Source of the DNA: Cornus controversa
Lineage: Eukaryota; Streptophyta; Magnoliopsida; Cornales; Cornaceae
Assembly (NCBI GenBank): GCA_026545225.1
Contig: CM048849.1
Location: 9,450,041 to 9,514,040, forward strand
Length of the DNA: 64,000 nucleotides
Direction of reading: 5' to 3'
The translations under genes were made by a program, and so were the position numbers. The notes under the pieces were generated by a model. The model ran no database searches. It was not told the origin of the DNA and saw only the letters and a program-made list of their open reading frames with translations. Positions 48,701 to 59,667 of the stretch are shown here, in pieces. How positions within the stretch are numbered: the first letter of the stretch is position 1; every line of letters starts with the position of its first letter.

Positions 48701-51700
48701 TAATCCCTTCCACTAATTTCAATCCAAAATCAATCACAAATATCAACCAAAATGATGTAAATTATGTAGCACAAAATAGATTGAGGATTGATGCAAGTTG
48801 AAGAAAAAATAGAGTTAAAAGTTCCATTGGAGCATTTTTGTCGAACACTTGGTGTGCAAATCTAAAATTCCCAAATTTCAAAGCTATTTATTTGCACAAT
48901 CTTCACCAAATCAACAATCACTCAATAAACAATCTCCAAAAGTTCAATCCCAATCCACCAATCAATCACATAACAAAAAGAAATGAAGTAGAAGAATGTG
49001 TTTGAGTTGGAGTGTGTTTTAGAGAGCTTGAGGGTGAGAGTTTAAGAGATATGAGTGTGTGTGTGAGTGTACAAGGAATGCCACTTAAAATATTAAGGCA
49101 CACGCGCGAATTTCATCAAAACTAGGCATCCGCTAAGTGCAACCGGTCCTCATATTTGGGGACCGGTCCAACTTCTCTCGGTTCCTCAGAACCTGCAGAA
49201 GTGCGACCGGTGCTCAATAATGGGGACCGGTCCAACTTTGTGAATTATGCAAAAATTACACTTTGGACCTCTAATTCACCAAATACACCTCATCTCAGCT
49301 TGATTTAGCAATTAAGCACACAGAATATGAAAAATAAACACAAAATCAAAATAAACATATTTTTGGATTTTTGAAACTTTTTCAAGAGAAAAAAATAAAA
49401 TATGAATAATCTCATGAGAATGATCAAAACACATTTTTCAGAGAATAACATGAGTTCTAAAATTTCTAAAAAATTTCAAACATTTATAAATGCAGAATTT
49501 TAAAACCCATAATTTATCCATAAAATTCATTCTCAAATCCATGATCATGACACAACTTCCAACACACAAATATTTATAAAAATTTAGAAATTTATCTAAT
49601 AAATCCATGTGTGTGTGTGTAATCCAACTTTATCAAAAATTAATCAAATTCCTTTGATCCATCTTCTAAAACATATTGGATAATAAACAAATATAACTAC
49701 TCATGATCAATCATTCTTTTTTCATTGAATTTTTTTTTTATTTCTAAGACGGTGACTTTCACTCTTACGGGGCAGCCAGCTATTTTCCTCAAAACAACTC
49801 TTTAATTTTTAAAGATATCTCATTGGAGATTTACATTGTAGTGGAAGTTACGAACACATCCCGAAGGTAGCCTTTTCCTTTTTGTCTTAGATATTCAGCA
49901 AATTTTTATTTTCTTTTTCTTTTCATGCTGAATAAAACATATTTTTTTTTTCATTTTTTTTCATTGATCATTTAAGCTTTCAATGCTACTCATACAATAT
50001 ATTCTAGTCAACTTCACATTAGTTTTCAATCAATTTTCTCAGAGTTGGACTAGTGCACAAATTGTATGGACTCAAAAGATTTACCTCTAAAAATAAATAA
50101 ATACAGCATATTGGTTATCAATGCTTTGATCATAAAATCAAGTACTTCATTCATTGACAAACTAAGTGTCCCAATTATACATTCACAAATCAAAGTGAAA
50201 TTAAAAAGAAATATAAAGAATTCACATTATTTCTCAGAAAAATGTAATTCTCATAATCTCATATGATTATTAAAAAAAATAAACAAAAACATAACATATA
50301 CAAAAAGATATGGTCCAATGGAAAAGAAATAATGAACATAAGCTCAGTCCATGACCATCAAAGTCCTAATGACCTAGTTAGGGGGTTTTGCACCCAAAGA
50401 CCTATTAGGAAAAAATCCCATAGTATCAACAGGCACAAACTTCTCAAAATCTTCCTTTTTCATCCAGATAGTTTTAACATGCAATTTATCAGGAAAGAAT
50501 TGTGGAGAAACAAAAACATTCTTCTTTTTATTTGAATTCTTTTTACCTTGAGAATTTTTGGGTTTGTTCCAATAATGTGGCTTTTTAGCATGAACCCTAT
50601 TCTTAGCAAAAGAATTATGCACATAAAATCAGAATTAGAATGTCTTCTCTTTTTATAGCAATAGTGTTGACTATGTCCATTCTTACCACAAAAAGAATAA
50701 TAAAGCACATTGGACACAACATTAGCATGCATAGACTCAACTTGAAACTTAGGTTTGGGTTCAGACACAATCAAATTATTGGGTTTAACAAAAACAGTTT
50801 TTCCCTTAGATGATGACCCAACAAAACCTAATCCAGTTTTATCTCCTATAGGCTCACCAACACTAATCATGCTATCAAGCTTAATCTGCTGAAATACCCC
50901 CCCAAAATTTCGCGCATGAGGTGGCCAGTCTCATACACAAAACCTGGAAGATACATACAACTGGTAGCAACAAGCATAGAATACAAAAGATATAATGAAC
51001 AATTTTCTAATTGCAGAAAAGAAAGTTCCTCTGAGTTAAAAATAACTGTTAACTAAACAAGTATATGTCCGGTAATACAATTTGGAAGTCCTATAACCCA
51101 AGGACCCCTTAACCAGAATGAACCAAAGTCTTTAATTCTAAAATTAATACCAACAATCAAAGTCTCAAAAGGTCATAGTATGACTCTTGAAGAAGACAAG
51201 TTCCTACCCTGTGATGAGACGTCTGCTACAACCAAACCCTAAAACTCTATCCTCGCGGTGGAACCTGTCTAAAACCTGAAATATCAACAAAGTGGGTTAA
51301 ACCCACGAGCAAGTTCTATCTACTACATCCCAATCAGAGAACCAATATACATACCCTCAGTATAAGGGACATAAAATAAGTCTATAGATTTAACCTACAA
51401 GTTATTTTTTTACCCAGTTTCGTGTTTCCAAAACAACAGTCAATATTTATAATATTCCACCCAAACCCTTATTATGCAAACGTGAACACGTTTCTTACGT
51501 TCAGCAGAAATAAACATAATATAAAATAATATCAAGTTTAAGCAATCCTAACATGCCATCATTAAATCTTTTGATACCTTAATAGGTATAGATATATACA
51601 TACTAGTCATTTCCTATTTAGATCATATTTTCAGAAGTAAAATCATCTTATACATTGTTCCAACACACCCTTATCATCCAACAATGAACACATTCTTTAA

Positions 51701-54700
51701 GTTCAAAATAAAGAAAACATGTGCATACACATATAGATACCTTATTAGATATGGGCGATCCTGATACGCCAAATAAAATGTATAGATACCTTATTAGGTA
51801 TGGGCGATCCTAACACGCCAAATAAAATGTATAGATACCTTATTAGGTATGGGCGATCCTGACACGCCGGGCAATCCTGACATGCCAAATAAAATGCATA
51901 GATACCTTATTAGGTATGGGTGATCCTGACACGCCGGGCAATCCTTACATGCCAAATAAAATACATAGATACCTTATTAGGTATAGGCGATCCTGACACG
52001 CCGGGCAATCCTTACATGCCAAAATAAAATGCATAAATACATTCCAATATGCAATATAAAATAACAAGGTGCATTATGATTTAAATTTGCACAAACGTTA
52101 TTTCAAATCATCCAACATGAAATTATCATCATAAGACAAATCGTTCACAAGTAGACTATAATCAAGTATCCCATGTGCATTTATATATATAATAGACACA
52201 ATCGATTAAAACAAAATAATTTAACATCCATTAGAGGAAACAATTCCCCAAACCAACCTCCAATGCACTCAAATCTCCGAGGGGATCTAAACTTACTCTT
52301 ATTTAGGTTTCTGGGCCTATTTCACTTCTAAGAACACTAAGAAAATATTCTGGAATTTTCTGTAATTTAAAAACATTTTTAATAAACCAAAGAAGGTGAA
52401 AATCCAACTTTTAGGCACTTTAAAAATTAATTTAACACCAAGGGAAGCTCAATTCGAGGTGAAAATTTAAACCCAAGGTCATTTAATCTCTAAACAGTTA
52501 CAGAAAAATTTTGGGAATTTTTGAAATTTCAGAAGTATTTTCTAAAATTACAGAAAGTGAAAAATCCAACTTTTAGACACTTTAAAAATCAATTGAGCAG
52601 CAAGGAAAGATTATTTTGAGTTGAAAATTTAAACCCAAGTGTATTTATCCTCCAGAGAATTACAGTAAAATTTTTGGAAATTTTGGAAATTTCTAACTAT
52701 TTTCTAAAATTAAAGAGGCTGAAAAATCCAGTTTTTAGACACTTTAAAAATTAATTTAAAGACAATGGTAAAACATTTTGCTATGAAATTTAAACTCCAA
52801 GCCCCTTAAGCTCCTAGGAAGTTGACATAAAATTTTTGGAATTTTTAGAATTATAAAAGTATTTTTAAAAAATAATTTTTCCAGATTTTCAAGTTTTCCC
52901 AAAAGTTTTAAAAATACAAAATAAATATCAAAACAATTCGGAATGGGCCCATATTGGACCCAGAGGTGGGTCCCTGAGAGTGGGCCCCAAAAATAATTTT
53001 CCGGCCACCGGCGCCGGCGGCACGCGCCCCCACGCTCCGGCGAACGCGTGGCCCCTTTTCCTTTTCTTTTTTTTTTTTTTCTTTTCTTTTCTTTCTTCTT
53101 CCTTCTTCCTCGGCTGAAGCTCCAGCGGCCAACAATGGAGGCCGAGCTTCCCGATCACTTTTCGATCACTTCCGAGCACCGAATCGCGCATATGAATATA
53201 CCATTGAACTCGTATCGATCTAAGCTACGTATTGGTACCAAAATTATCCCCTCTCGCGGACTAAATCAAAAACGCCCAATTTCAAGTTTCGAAAATCTAA
53301 AATTTTAAACTCAATTTCCCGTCAATCTACCCAACGGTTCATAACGAAACTTTCAAGGATTGTTCTAGGAAGTAAGATCTACCTTTTAATCGGAACAAAA
53401 TCCCTCAAAAATGATAAACACAGTAGATCCAAATTTCATGTTCGTATATATATACACCCGCCTATACAATCATATATACATGTATATACATATGCAAAAA
53501 TATTCTAAAACAGTACCAAAACTCCAAAATCCTAATGTTTAATCCACAGAATTATTCTTAGCATGCAAAATCATTAATTTCATAATTAAATGCATACAAA
53601 TTTCTAGCAACATATCTATACAATTAGCATAATTAATTCTCACAAAATTTATCAACAGAAAAAAAATAATAATATACAAATTTTCAAAATAAACACAATC
53701 CTCAAACCTAGACTATGCATACGGATTCAAAGGGGAAGAGAAGAATCAAACTTGCCTTTTTCCTGACGAATCAACTTGTTCACCCGATCGTCACTCCCTT
53801 CTCTCTTTCGTTTACTCGCTCTTAGTTCTGTGCGTAAAACAACGGCAACCCTAATTTCTTCTTCTTTTCTTTTCCTTTTTGTCTTAATTATTCTTTTATT
53901 GATTTTCCTAAAACTAATTAAAATCAAATTAATAATACTAACAATAGAAATAAAATATTATTTCAACCCTAGGCCCATCATTTTAAACATAACCTTAGCC
54001 CACTCATACTAGCCCAAATTCCTCCCTAGCCCAACCCAAAACATTTAAATAAAATAACACACAATTAATACCAATTCACATAAAATGATAAAATGCATGT
54101 ATAAAAGACAAGCAACTCACCTACAATGATAATTTATATAAAAAAAACATTTCACATGAATTAATAAAATAAAGTAATAATGTAAAGAGATTAAATTGAC
54201 ACCTAAATTTTCCGGGGTATTACATCTGCCCAGAAGTAATTCTCTTGTGATTTTTCCAATTCAGGCTCAAGAAAATTAATTCTAGCAATAAGAGAATTTT
54301 TGGCAAAGATAGCTTGACTTACCTCGCTTTCGAGAAACTTGACTTTACTTTGAAGATTTTGAATGTGAGCTTTATTCTCTTCAATCAACTTCAATTGTTC
54401 TTCATTCTTTTTCTTCAAAGTTTCTTTCTCAGATTTCACTTTATTCTTGAGGTTTTGATTGACAGCTTTTTCATCATCAATCAATTGTTGCTTCTGCTCA
54501 TTCTCTATCTTCAATGCTTCTTTCTCTTTTTCTACCAATTTTAGCTTTTTGGTCTGCTTCTCGTAAGCCTTTAATAATTCATCAAAGACTTGTTGCAACT
54601 GGCTTTCACATGGTTCTCTATCAGCTTTCTCATCATTCGAATCATTAGAACCAATTTCACTCAATGTTACATATTTTTTAGATTTACCTACATCAGAAAA

Positions 54701-57700
54701 AGAATCATTAGCAGTATCATTATCGATATGAGCAATAGCAGGAAAAGCAACAAAAACATCTTTCTTATTATTTTTACTTCTGCATCTAGAAGAATTTCCT
54801 TTTCTAAAATTTTCTCTCTTTATTCTTAAGGAATCTTCCATATTTTCTAGCACAGAGATTTATATCATCCTTATGGTTTAACACATCACATATATGAGAT
54901 TGTTGAACCAATTCATCCTCTCTCTTAGTAGATTCCATGATAATTTTTGAAAACAAAAATAAATTTTGATTTTAAAAATACTTCGCAAGGAACTACTCAC
55001 AAATTAGAGAACACTGCTCTGATACCAATTGTGAGTTGCGCGGTGCGGAAGCGGTTGCGAAAGTATTTTAGAACCTAGAGGGGGGGTGAATAGGATCACT
55101 TGCTCGTTTGCTTAATTTTTAATTAATTCAATTTTAAGTCCAATTAATCAAACAATTTAAAGCAAGCAAATAAATAAAGTGCAAGTAAAGAAAAGAATGC
55201 ACCAGATATACGAGGAAATCCAAGGCGGAAAAAACCACGGAGGGAGGCAGCACGCCTCAGGGAACCAATTCACTATGATGAAACAAAGTACAACAGACTC
55301 TGTCTCAGTCTCACACCCCTCTTCACTCTGTCAAGGATCTGATGTGGAACACCGCAGGCTTATGATTGCGACAACACCTCCAACTGCTGCAGACTTCCGG
55401 CTAACGTCACCACCCTTACAGAAAGGTTGCTGGAAGAACCAAAATACTTAGCAAGTATTTTGTTTCCTTTGTAGTGCAATCTGGTCACCTTTCTTCCTCA
55501 GCAAGCAAGCAAGCGAAGAAGCTTCAATCCAATGTTCTGATCAGCAAATAGATTTGATGCAGTCTCTAAGCAGCTAATCAGAAGTAGAACACCATCCTAA
55601 ATATCACTCGTGTAGTATGGATGTGTGTTCTTAAAAATATATTGCCCTAATTATATTGTATATACTTTCTCTCTCTAAATTAATAATTTTTCAGGGCTTC
55701 TTTTGTAGAGAAAATATGAATACATATATATAGGCAAGGAAGTTCTAATTCTACTTGGAAAAGGAGTTAAATACCAAAATAGAACTTTCCTAGAAGTTTC
55801 AAACCCAATAGGAATCAGGATTTCCGTCAAAATCTATTTCCTATTTGGAACAAGCTAAATGGGACCGGTGCCAAATAAATAGGACCGGTGGGACTTTTTG
55901 AAAACCTGCAGAAACTAAACTGCCGAGAAAAGTTGGACCGGTCCTAAATATTGGGGACCGGCCCTACTTTGAAAAATCCTAAACTTTGCATTTAAACCCT
56001 GGTTTTTCAAAATAGGCTCGGAACTAAAAAGTGCAGAGTGTCCTCACCGTACTTACCTGTACTATATGGTGTTCATACTGATTTGTCTGCATCCATGCAC
56101 TTGAATATCAGCTCCAAGTTGTCGATGATCGATACAAGGAATAAATCGAAAATTACAACTCGATCAATCAGGTTTTGATCACCGAAATATGCCAATTACA
56201 AATTATATCTCACAAGTTCATACCCTTTGATTGTAGTTTCTGTAACTAGTACAGGGCTATTTGTGTTTGAACAGCAATGATGAATTGAACCTCATCTTTT
56301 GTGCAGCAGCTCGGCATCAATAATCTCACTCTCTTATCAAAGTTATGAGTTTCCCTCTATTTGGGTGTGGAATAGGAAAAGATTTCAAAATGTCAAGTTT
56401 TCCGAATAGGATCAACTTTGAAACTTTTTTATAAAAAGAAAAAAAATAATTCAGAAAAGGAGATTGGGAATTTAATTTTGAAGCCTTGAACATATTTATT
56501 AGCATGATAGTTGTTATGTGAAAAATAGTAAAAATTCTAACAAGGAGTGCCAGTGCCTCGCATCATTAAGGCATTTAATTTCAGGGGTTTCCTTTGTTGA
56601 ATTCAGATTTATTCTTCAATTCTTTAAAGGGCTACAAAATCTACTCAAAAAGGGTCATTCTAGACAACTTATGGGGTTCTAGTCCCGGTAAATGTAAAAC
56701 TAGTAAGGATTATGAAATAGAGGTGCAACTCGGTGAGTCAACCTAAGCCTGGATGGGTTTAAGCAGTTTATTTTTTATTTTTCAAACTTCTTTCAACCAA
56801 CATCAACTTGGGTTGAGTCTAGGTAGAGGTGTCGGCAGTCAGACCCCAAGCTGAACCGGCCTATATTATTATAACATATGTTAATGCTCTGCTTCTGAAC
56901 TTCCTATTTCTTTCTTCTTTTTAGGTCAAAGTAGAAGCACTCCGTTGTGAGAGAAAGTTCTAAGCCATCTTTAATTTTTATAGATATTTAAGTCTGTATA
57001 GTAAATTTGACTGCAGATGGATGCTGAAGTTATTTCAGCTGGTATACTGAGAGAAGTTCTGGAGGCAGTGCCATATCCATACATGAAGTGAGAAATCAGA
57101 TAGCTTACGTCTGAAGGACATTCCTTCAAAAGTGGAAGTATTTGATGATGAGAGCGCTTCTGCTTTAAGGAAGTTTTGCCTGACGTATTACGATGTCAGG
57201 GCTGTGATTCTCCACCTTGTTCTCAAGCTTGATATGGTGAGACATCTTGATTACCTGCCTAGGTATAAACAGCAAATGTTTTCTTATGAAGATACATGCT
57301 CCCCTGGCTCATGCTGTTGGAACTAATTTCGTATCCCTGGAGCTGGAGGATCTTTCATTCCGGTACTTGTTTCCTGATTCATATCTTTATGTAGATACAT
57401 GGTTTCGAAGCCATGAGACGGGAAATAAGCCTCTAACAGATGTATACAAGGAAGAGCTGCTTCAATCCTTGAAATCTGATCCCTTGTTAGTGGATATGGT
57501 TGATGATATCTTGGTCAAAGGTCGATATAAAAGTCGTTATAGCACCATGAAAAAACTGTTGAGAGATGGCCGCAAGCCTGAGGAGGTAAATGATATCCTA
57601 GGATTGCGAGTCATATTAAAGCCTGCTTCTGGGGTAAATGAATTAGAAGTGGGTGAGAGAGCTTGCTACAGGGCACGTGAAATTGTCCTATCTTTGTGGA

Positions 57701-59667
57701 AAGAAATTCTGAACAGATCAAAAGATTATATTGCCCATCCCAAAGCAAATGGCTATAAGAGTTTGCACATGGCTGTTGATGTCAGTGACAGTGGCAAAAC
57801 TAGACCACAAATGGAAATACAAATACGGACCACGAAGATGGATACGTTGGCGGCTGGTGGAACGGCATCCCATTCATTGTACAAGGGTGGTCTTACTGAT
57901 CCAACAGAGGTAAATACTTTGTAATTTGATTGAAATTTCATACAGGTATTCATTTTTGGCCAAAAAATTATAGCTAAAGATGAGCTATTTGTCAGTTATA
58001 AACACTAAAATCAGTTATTTGCATTAATTGCATGTGAAATCCTGGACATATGCAATGTCCAACTATTCAATCTTTCTTTTGCATACCATGTTAGAATCAC
58101 AAAAAAATTAGGATGTATTGGTCAATTTGGTTCTACATGCGTTGTGAATTAAATCTCTCATTCAGCTCTGAAGTTGATTCATTATATTGGGGTTGAGGGT
58201 TGGGAGATGATAGCCTTGTAATGAACAGATTTATTTATGAACATGTAAGGATTGGTTCAGTAACATGCTCATTCGTGACTCTTGCACTTAGCAAGCCAAG
58301 CACGAACCTGAAAGGTGGATCATTTAACAAGCCTAGCCTAGCCTTGACATGCTGAGGCTTGACTTCTTTGGGCTCACGAAGCTATTCATCATTCCTTAAT
58401 GGGCCAGCTGACAACCATGTATTGTCCTCCTGTTAGGCTATTACTTCTCCATGTATATTTCTTTTGAAACATAGTATTAGTGAAGATCTAATGGCCATAA
58501 TCTATTTATTCTCAATCTCACTTTCTTTGTAGATATATCTGCTCTAAGCCATTTTACCTATTTTCATTTCTTCTTTGATGTAACCAATCGCCCTAAAACC
58601 AGCAGATTTACTCTAAATAATTACTCCATACTCCATGATTTGTTTTGAAGATGGGGAAGGTAAACAAAAGAACCTTAACCAGAGTCTCTAGCATGTTTAC
58701 TCATGTTTCTGACTTGTTATCCCATCGAATAAAGTCTTGCTTCAATTCTCGATATATTTTAATTCTGTGTTACTTTTTTCCCCTTTATTTATCTGATCGA
58801 AACTAAGCTGAGCAAACCCAAGCTTGAGCTTGTCCAATTCTGGGGGAGCCGAGCTTGGAGATTCTTGCAGTGGGCTAGTCCCAAATACCAGGCTGAAATC
58901 CAACAAACCGTAACCTGTGTCAATTTGGTTCAATTCATTTGCAGCACTATTCATGAGCAGTTTATGACTACAGATATTCACATCTGTCAAGTGAATGAAG
59001 CTTATAATTAGACATTACATTCTGTGGAAGCTAAACTGGATTAATTTTTTGTTATTTGTGATGCTTAGGCAAAGCGGCTCAAGGCCATTATGATGGCTGC
59101 AGTTGAACTTGCAGCATTGCGTCTCAAAGATCTTCCAACCACAAATCACAAAGGTATCGATGTTGATAATAGGGATAAAGTATTCGGCCTTCTTGACAAG
59201 AATGGAGATGGTAAGATTAGCATTGAGGAGCTTATGGAAATTATGGAAGAGCTTGGTGCTCAAGGAGAAGATGCCCGGGAAATGATGCAGCTCCTTGACT
59301 CAAACAGTGATGGTTCTCTGAGCTCAGATGAATTTGATTTGTTCCAAAAGCAGGTAAAGGTGAAGTGAGATTAATTGTTTTGTTGCTCTCATTTTACATC
59401 CATAAATAGTGCTAACTGTAACATTATTGCTTTATTAAAAAGATTGGAAGCTATGCACATAATAATTTTAATTTATTATTGACTCTTTCTTTTTCCTGTT
59501 AATTATGATGTTTCTTTTTGTTTCAATAGGTTGAAATGATGCGTAATCTAGACGATAGAGATGATCAATACAAGACCAAGTTGAATGAGAAGCTTCAAAT
59601 GGCAGATAGCAGTGGCCTAATTCAGGTATACAGAAATGAGCTTGGAGACAGGCTTGCAACAAGTTAG
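45377..59667 (+). CDS. CRSH: Calcium-activated RelA/SpoT homolog (CRSH), chloroplast ppGpp synthetase; frame broken in exon 2
   Basis: Recognised exons are 45,377-45,757, 57,017-57,909, 59,069-59,353 and 59,530-59,667, all with GT/AG borders. The first ATG gives MELYAHDFNLHS and a basic, serine-rich N-terminus that fits a chloroplast transit peptide. Exon 1 then has GGKMVVELVGAFNELTERM, exon 2 the HD-like region and the RelA/SpoT synthetase domain, and exons 3-4 two EF-hands and the C-terminus. Exon order, domain order and wording match plant CRSH, which makes ppGpp in the chloroplast stroma when Ca2+ binds. Intron 1 is 11,259 bp because a 9,988-bp LTR element sits in it; without that element and its 5-bp duplication it would be 1,266 bp. 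Three small deletions in the first part of exon 2 break the frame, so this copy is either a pseudogene or carries sequence errors. Confidence 0.88.
46227..47412 (-). repeat. 3' LTR of the copia-type element
   Basis: 1,186 bp, TG...CA. It contains four GACCGG words between about 47,060 and 47,160, including GGACCGGTCC-like palindromes. The 132-codon open frame across 46,375-46,773 is shortened in the other LTR and is not a gene. Confidence 0.93.
47413..50340 (-). other. Non-coding 3' interior of the LTR element
   Basis: No domain on either strand. Many short AT-rich runs with CTCCCCCTTT purine/pyrimidine tracts (47,413; about 47,680; about 47,735). A cluster of four ACCGG words sits at 49,140-49,250, echoing those in the LTRs. 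Confidence 0.6.
50341..50889 (-). pseudogene. Copia-type gag, zinc-knuckle part
   Basis: The minus-strand reading starts GEPIGDKTGLGFVGSSSKGK, then FCGKNGHSQHYC, a C-x4-H-x4-C half of a zinc knuckle whose first cysteine position is occupied by tyrosine (YSFC instead of C-x2-C). After a frame change it continues KNVFVSPQFFPDKLHVKTIW and MGFFPNRSLGAKPPN. This is the gag tail just before where protease should begin; none follows. It is separated from the upstream gag half by the solo LTR insertion. Confidence 0.75.
50890..54224 (-). mobile_element. Solo LTR (3.3 kb) inserted in the gag of the copia-type element
   Basis: It reads TGTAATACCCCGGAAAATTT at its minus-strand start and GGGGGGTATTTCA at its end, flanked by TCTGC (50,885-50,889 and 54,225-54,229). 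The gag reading resumes across it (QENYFWA on one side, KLDSMISVGEP on the other). No internal region, primer-binding site or protein domain is present. A second copy, in inverted orientation, begins at 61,343. It contains a tandem array (51,732-52,030), a GC-rich block (52,940-53,150) and AT-rich tracts. Large LTRs like this are usual in gypsy elements, but its superfamily is not shown here. Confidence 0.85.
51732..52030 (-). repeat. Tandem repeat array in the solo LTR, units of 49 and 67 bp
   Basis: Five units begin ATAGATACCTTATTAGGTAT, followed by GGGCGATCCTGACACGCC. The last three units add GGGCAATCCTTACATGCC (18 bp), making 67-bp units. The start ATACCTTATTAGGTAT is nearly palindromic. 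Confidence 0.93.
54225..54940 (-). pseudogene. Copia-type gag, coiled-coil part
   Basis: Minus-strand frame 54,853-54,225: a basic segment (SSRCRSKNNKKDVFVAFPA), an acidic stretch with SEIGSNDSNDEK, then a long coiled coil (QLQQVFDELLKAYEKQTKKL through repeated KNKVKSEKE units) ending EPELEKSQENYFWA, where the solo LTR interrupts it. A possible start further upstream (54,937, MESTKREDELVQQ) is in another frame. The N-terminal gag capsid-like domain is missing. Confidence 0.75.
55016..55027 (-). other. Primer-binding site of the copia-type element
   Basis: On the minus strand TGGTATCAGAGC, complementary to initiator tRNA-Met, two bases from the LTR end at 55,030. It fixes the orientation. Confidence 0.9.
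55030..56214 (-). repeat. 5' LTR of the copia-type element
   Basis: 1,185 bp, partner of 46,227-47,412. The last ~500 bp are identical by eye except one T-run indel, while most differences cluster in the part near 55,190-55,680. Confidence 0.93.
57017..57909 (+). pseudogene. CRSH: CRSH exon 2: HD-like region (three deletions) and intact ppGpp synthetase domain
   Basis: The exon starts MDAEVISAGILREVLEA and ends GGLTDPTE before GTAAATAC. Breaks relative to the CRSH family: one base lost near 57,068 (giving TGA at 57,089-57,091), about 30 bases lost near 57,103, where the family has about 11 residues around GTAHLLHE, and about 8 bases lost near 57,284. The reading frame changes at each and is never restored. 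From 57,286 on it is open: APLAHAVG, then the RelA/SpoT synthetase domain with GRYKSRYSTMKKLLRDGRKP, EEVNDILGLRVIL, ANGYKSLHMAVD and EIQIRT. In plant CRSH the HD part has lost hydrolase function, so selection on it may be weak. A sequence error is an alternative. Confidence 0.85.
57910..59068. other. CRSH intron 2
   Basis: 1,159 bp with GT...AG ends (GTAAATAC; TGCTTAG). No inserted element recognised and no coding frame of note. Confidence 0.85.
59069..59667 (+). CDS. CRSH: CRSH exons 3 and 4: two EF-hands and C-terminus
   Basis: Exon 3 (59,069-59,353, 95 codons) starts AKRLKAIMMAAVELAALRLK and carries two EF-hand loops, DKNGDGKISIEE and DSNSDGSLSSDE, with acidic residues at positions 1, 3, 5 and 12 (position 5 of the second loop is D). 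Exon 4 (59,530-59,667, 46 codons with stop) reads VEMMRNLDDRDDQYKTKLNE and ends GLIQVYRNELGDRLATS. These EF-hands are what make CRSH calcium-dependent among the RelA/SpoT homologs. Both exons are in phase 0 and undamaged. Confidence 0.92.

Larger units (their letters stand above)
46227..56214 (-). mobile_element. Non-autonomous copia-type LTR retrotransposon (LARD-like) in CRSH intron 1
   Basis: Two LTRs (46,227-47,412 and 55,030-56,214) start TGTGAGTTGCGCGG and end ATATCTCACA. The whole is flanked by AGTTC (46,222-46,226 and 56,215-56,219). The primer-binding site (TGGTATCAGAGC on the minus strand, 55,016-55,027) and polypurine tract (AAAGGGGGAGAT, 47,413-47,424) place its 5' end at the right, so it is antisense to CRSH. 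Only gag C-terminal segments remain, with no protease, integrase or RT anywhere in about 7.6 kb of interior. About 2.9 kb on its 3' side (47.4-50.3 kb) is non-coding. The LTRs differ at about two dozen positions by eye (about 2%), so insertion was fairly recent. Copia-type is inferred from the gag family. Confidence 0.9.

Noticed and set aside
51732..52030. Regular repeat array, checked as a CRISPR-like structure
   Set aside because: Units are contiguous without unique spacers, the genome is eukaryotic, and the array is shared by two LTR copies.
52928..53308. Overlapping open frames on both strands
   Set aside because: They arise from a GC-rich, stop-poor block of the large LTR. The same block at 62,183-62,600 is open in five frames, which shows base composition and not coding.
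55016..55027. tRNA-like sequence
   Set aside because: It is only the 12-base tRNA-Met primer-binding complement of the LTR element; no tRNA gene is present. The same holds at 31,150 and 40,285.
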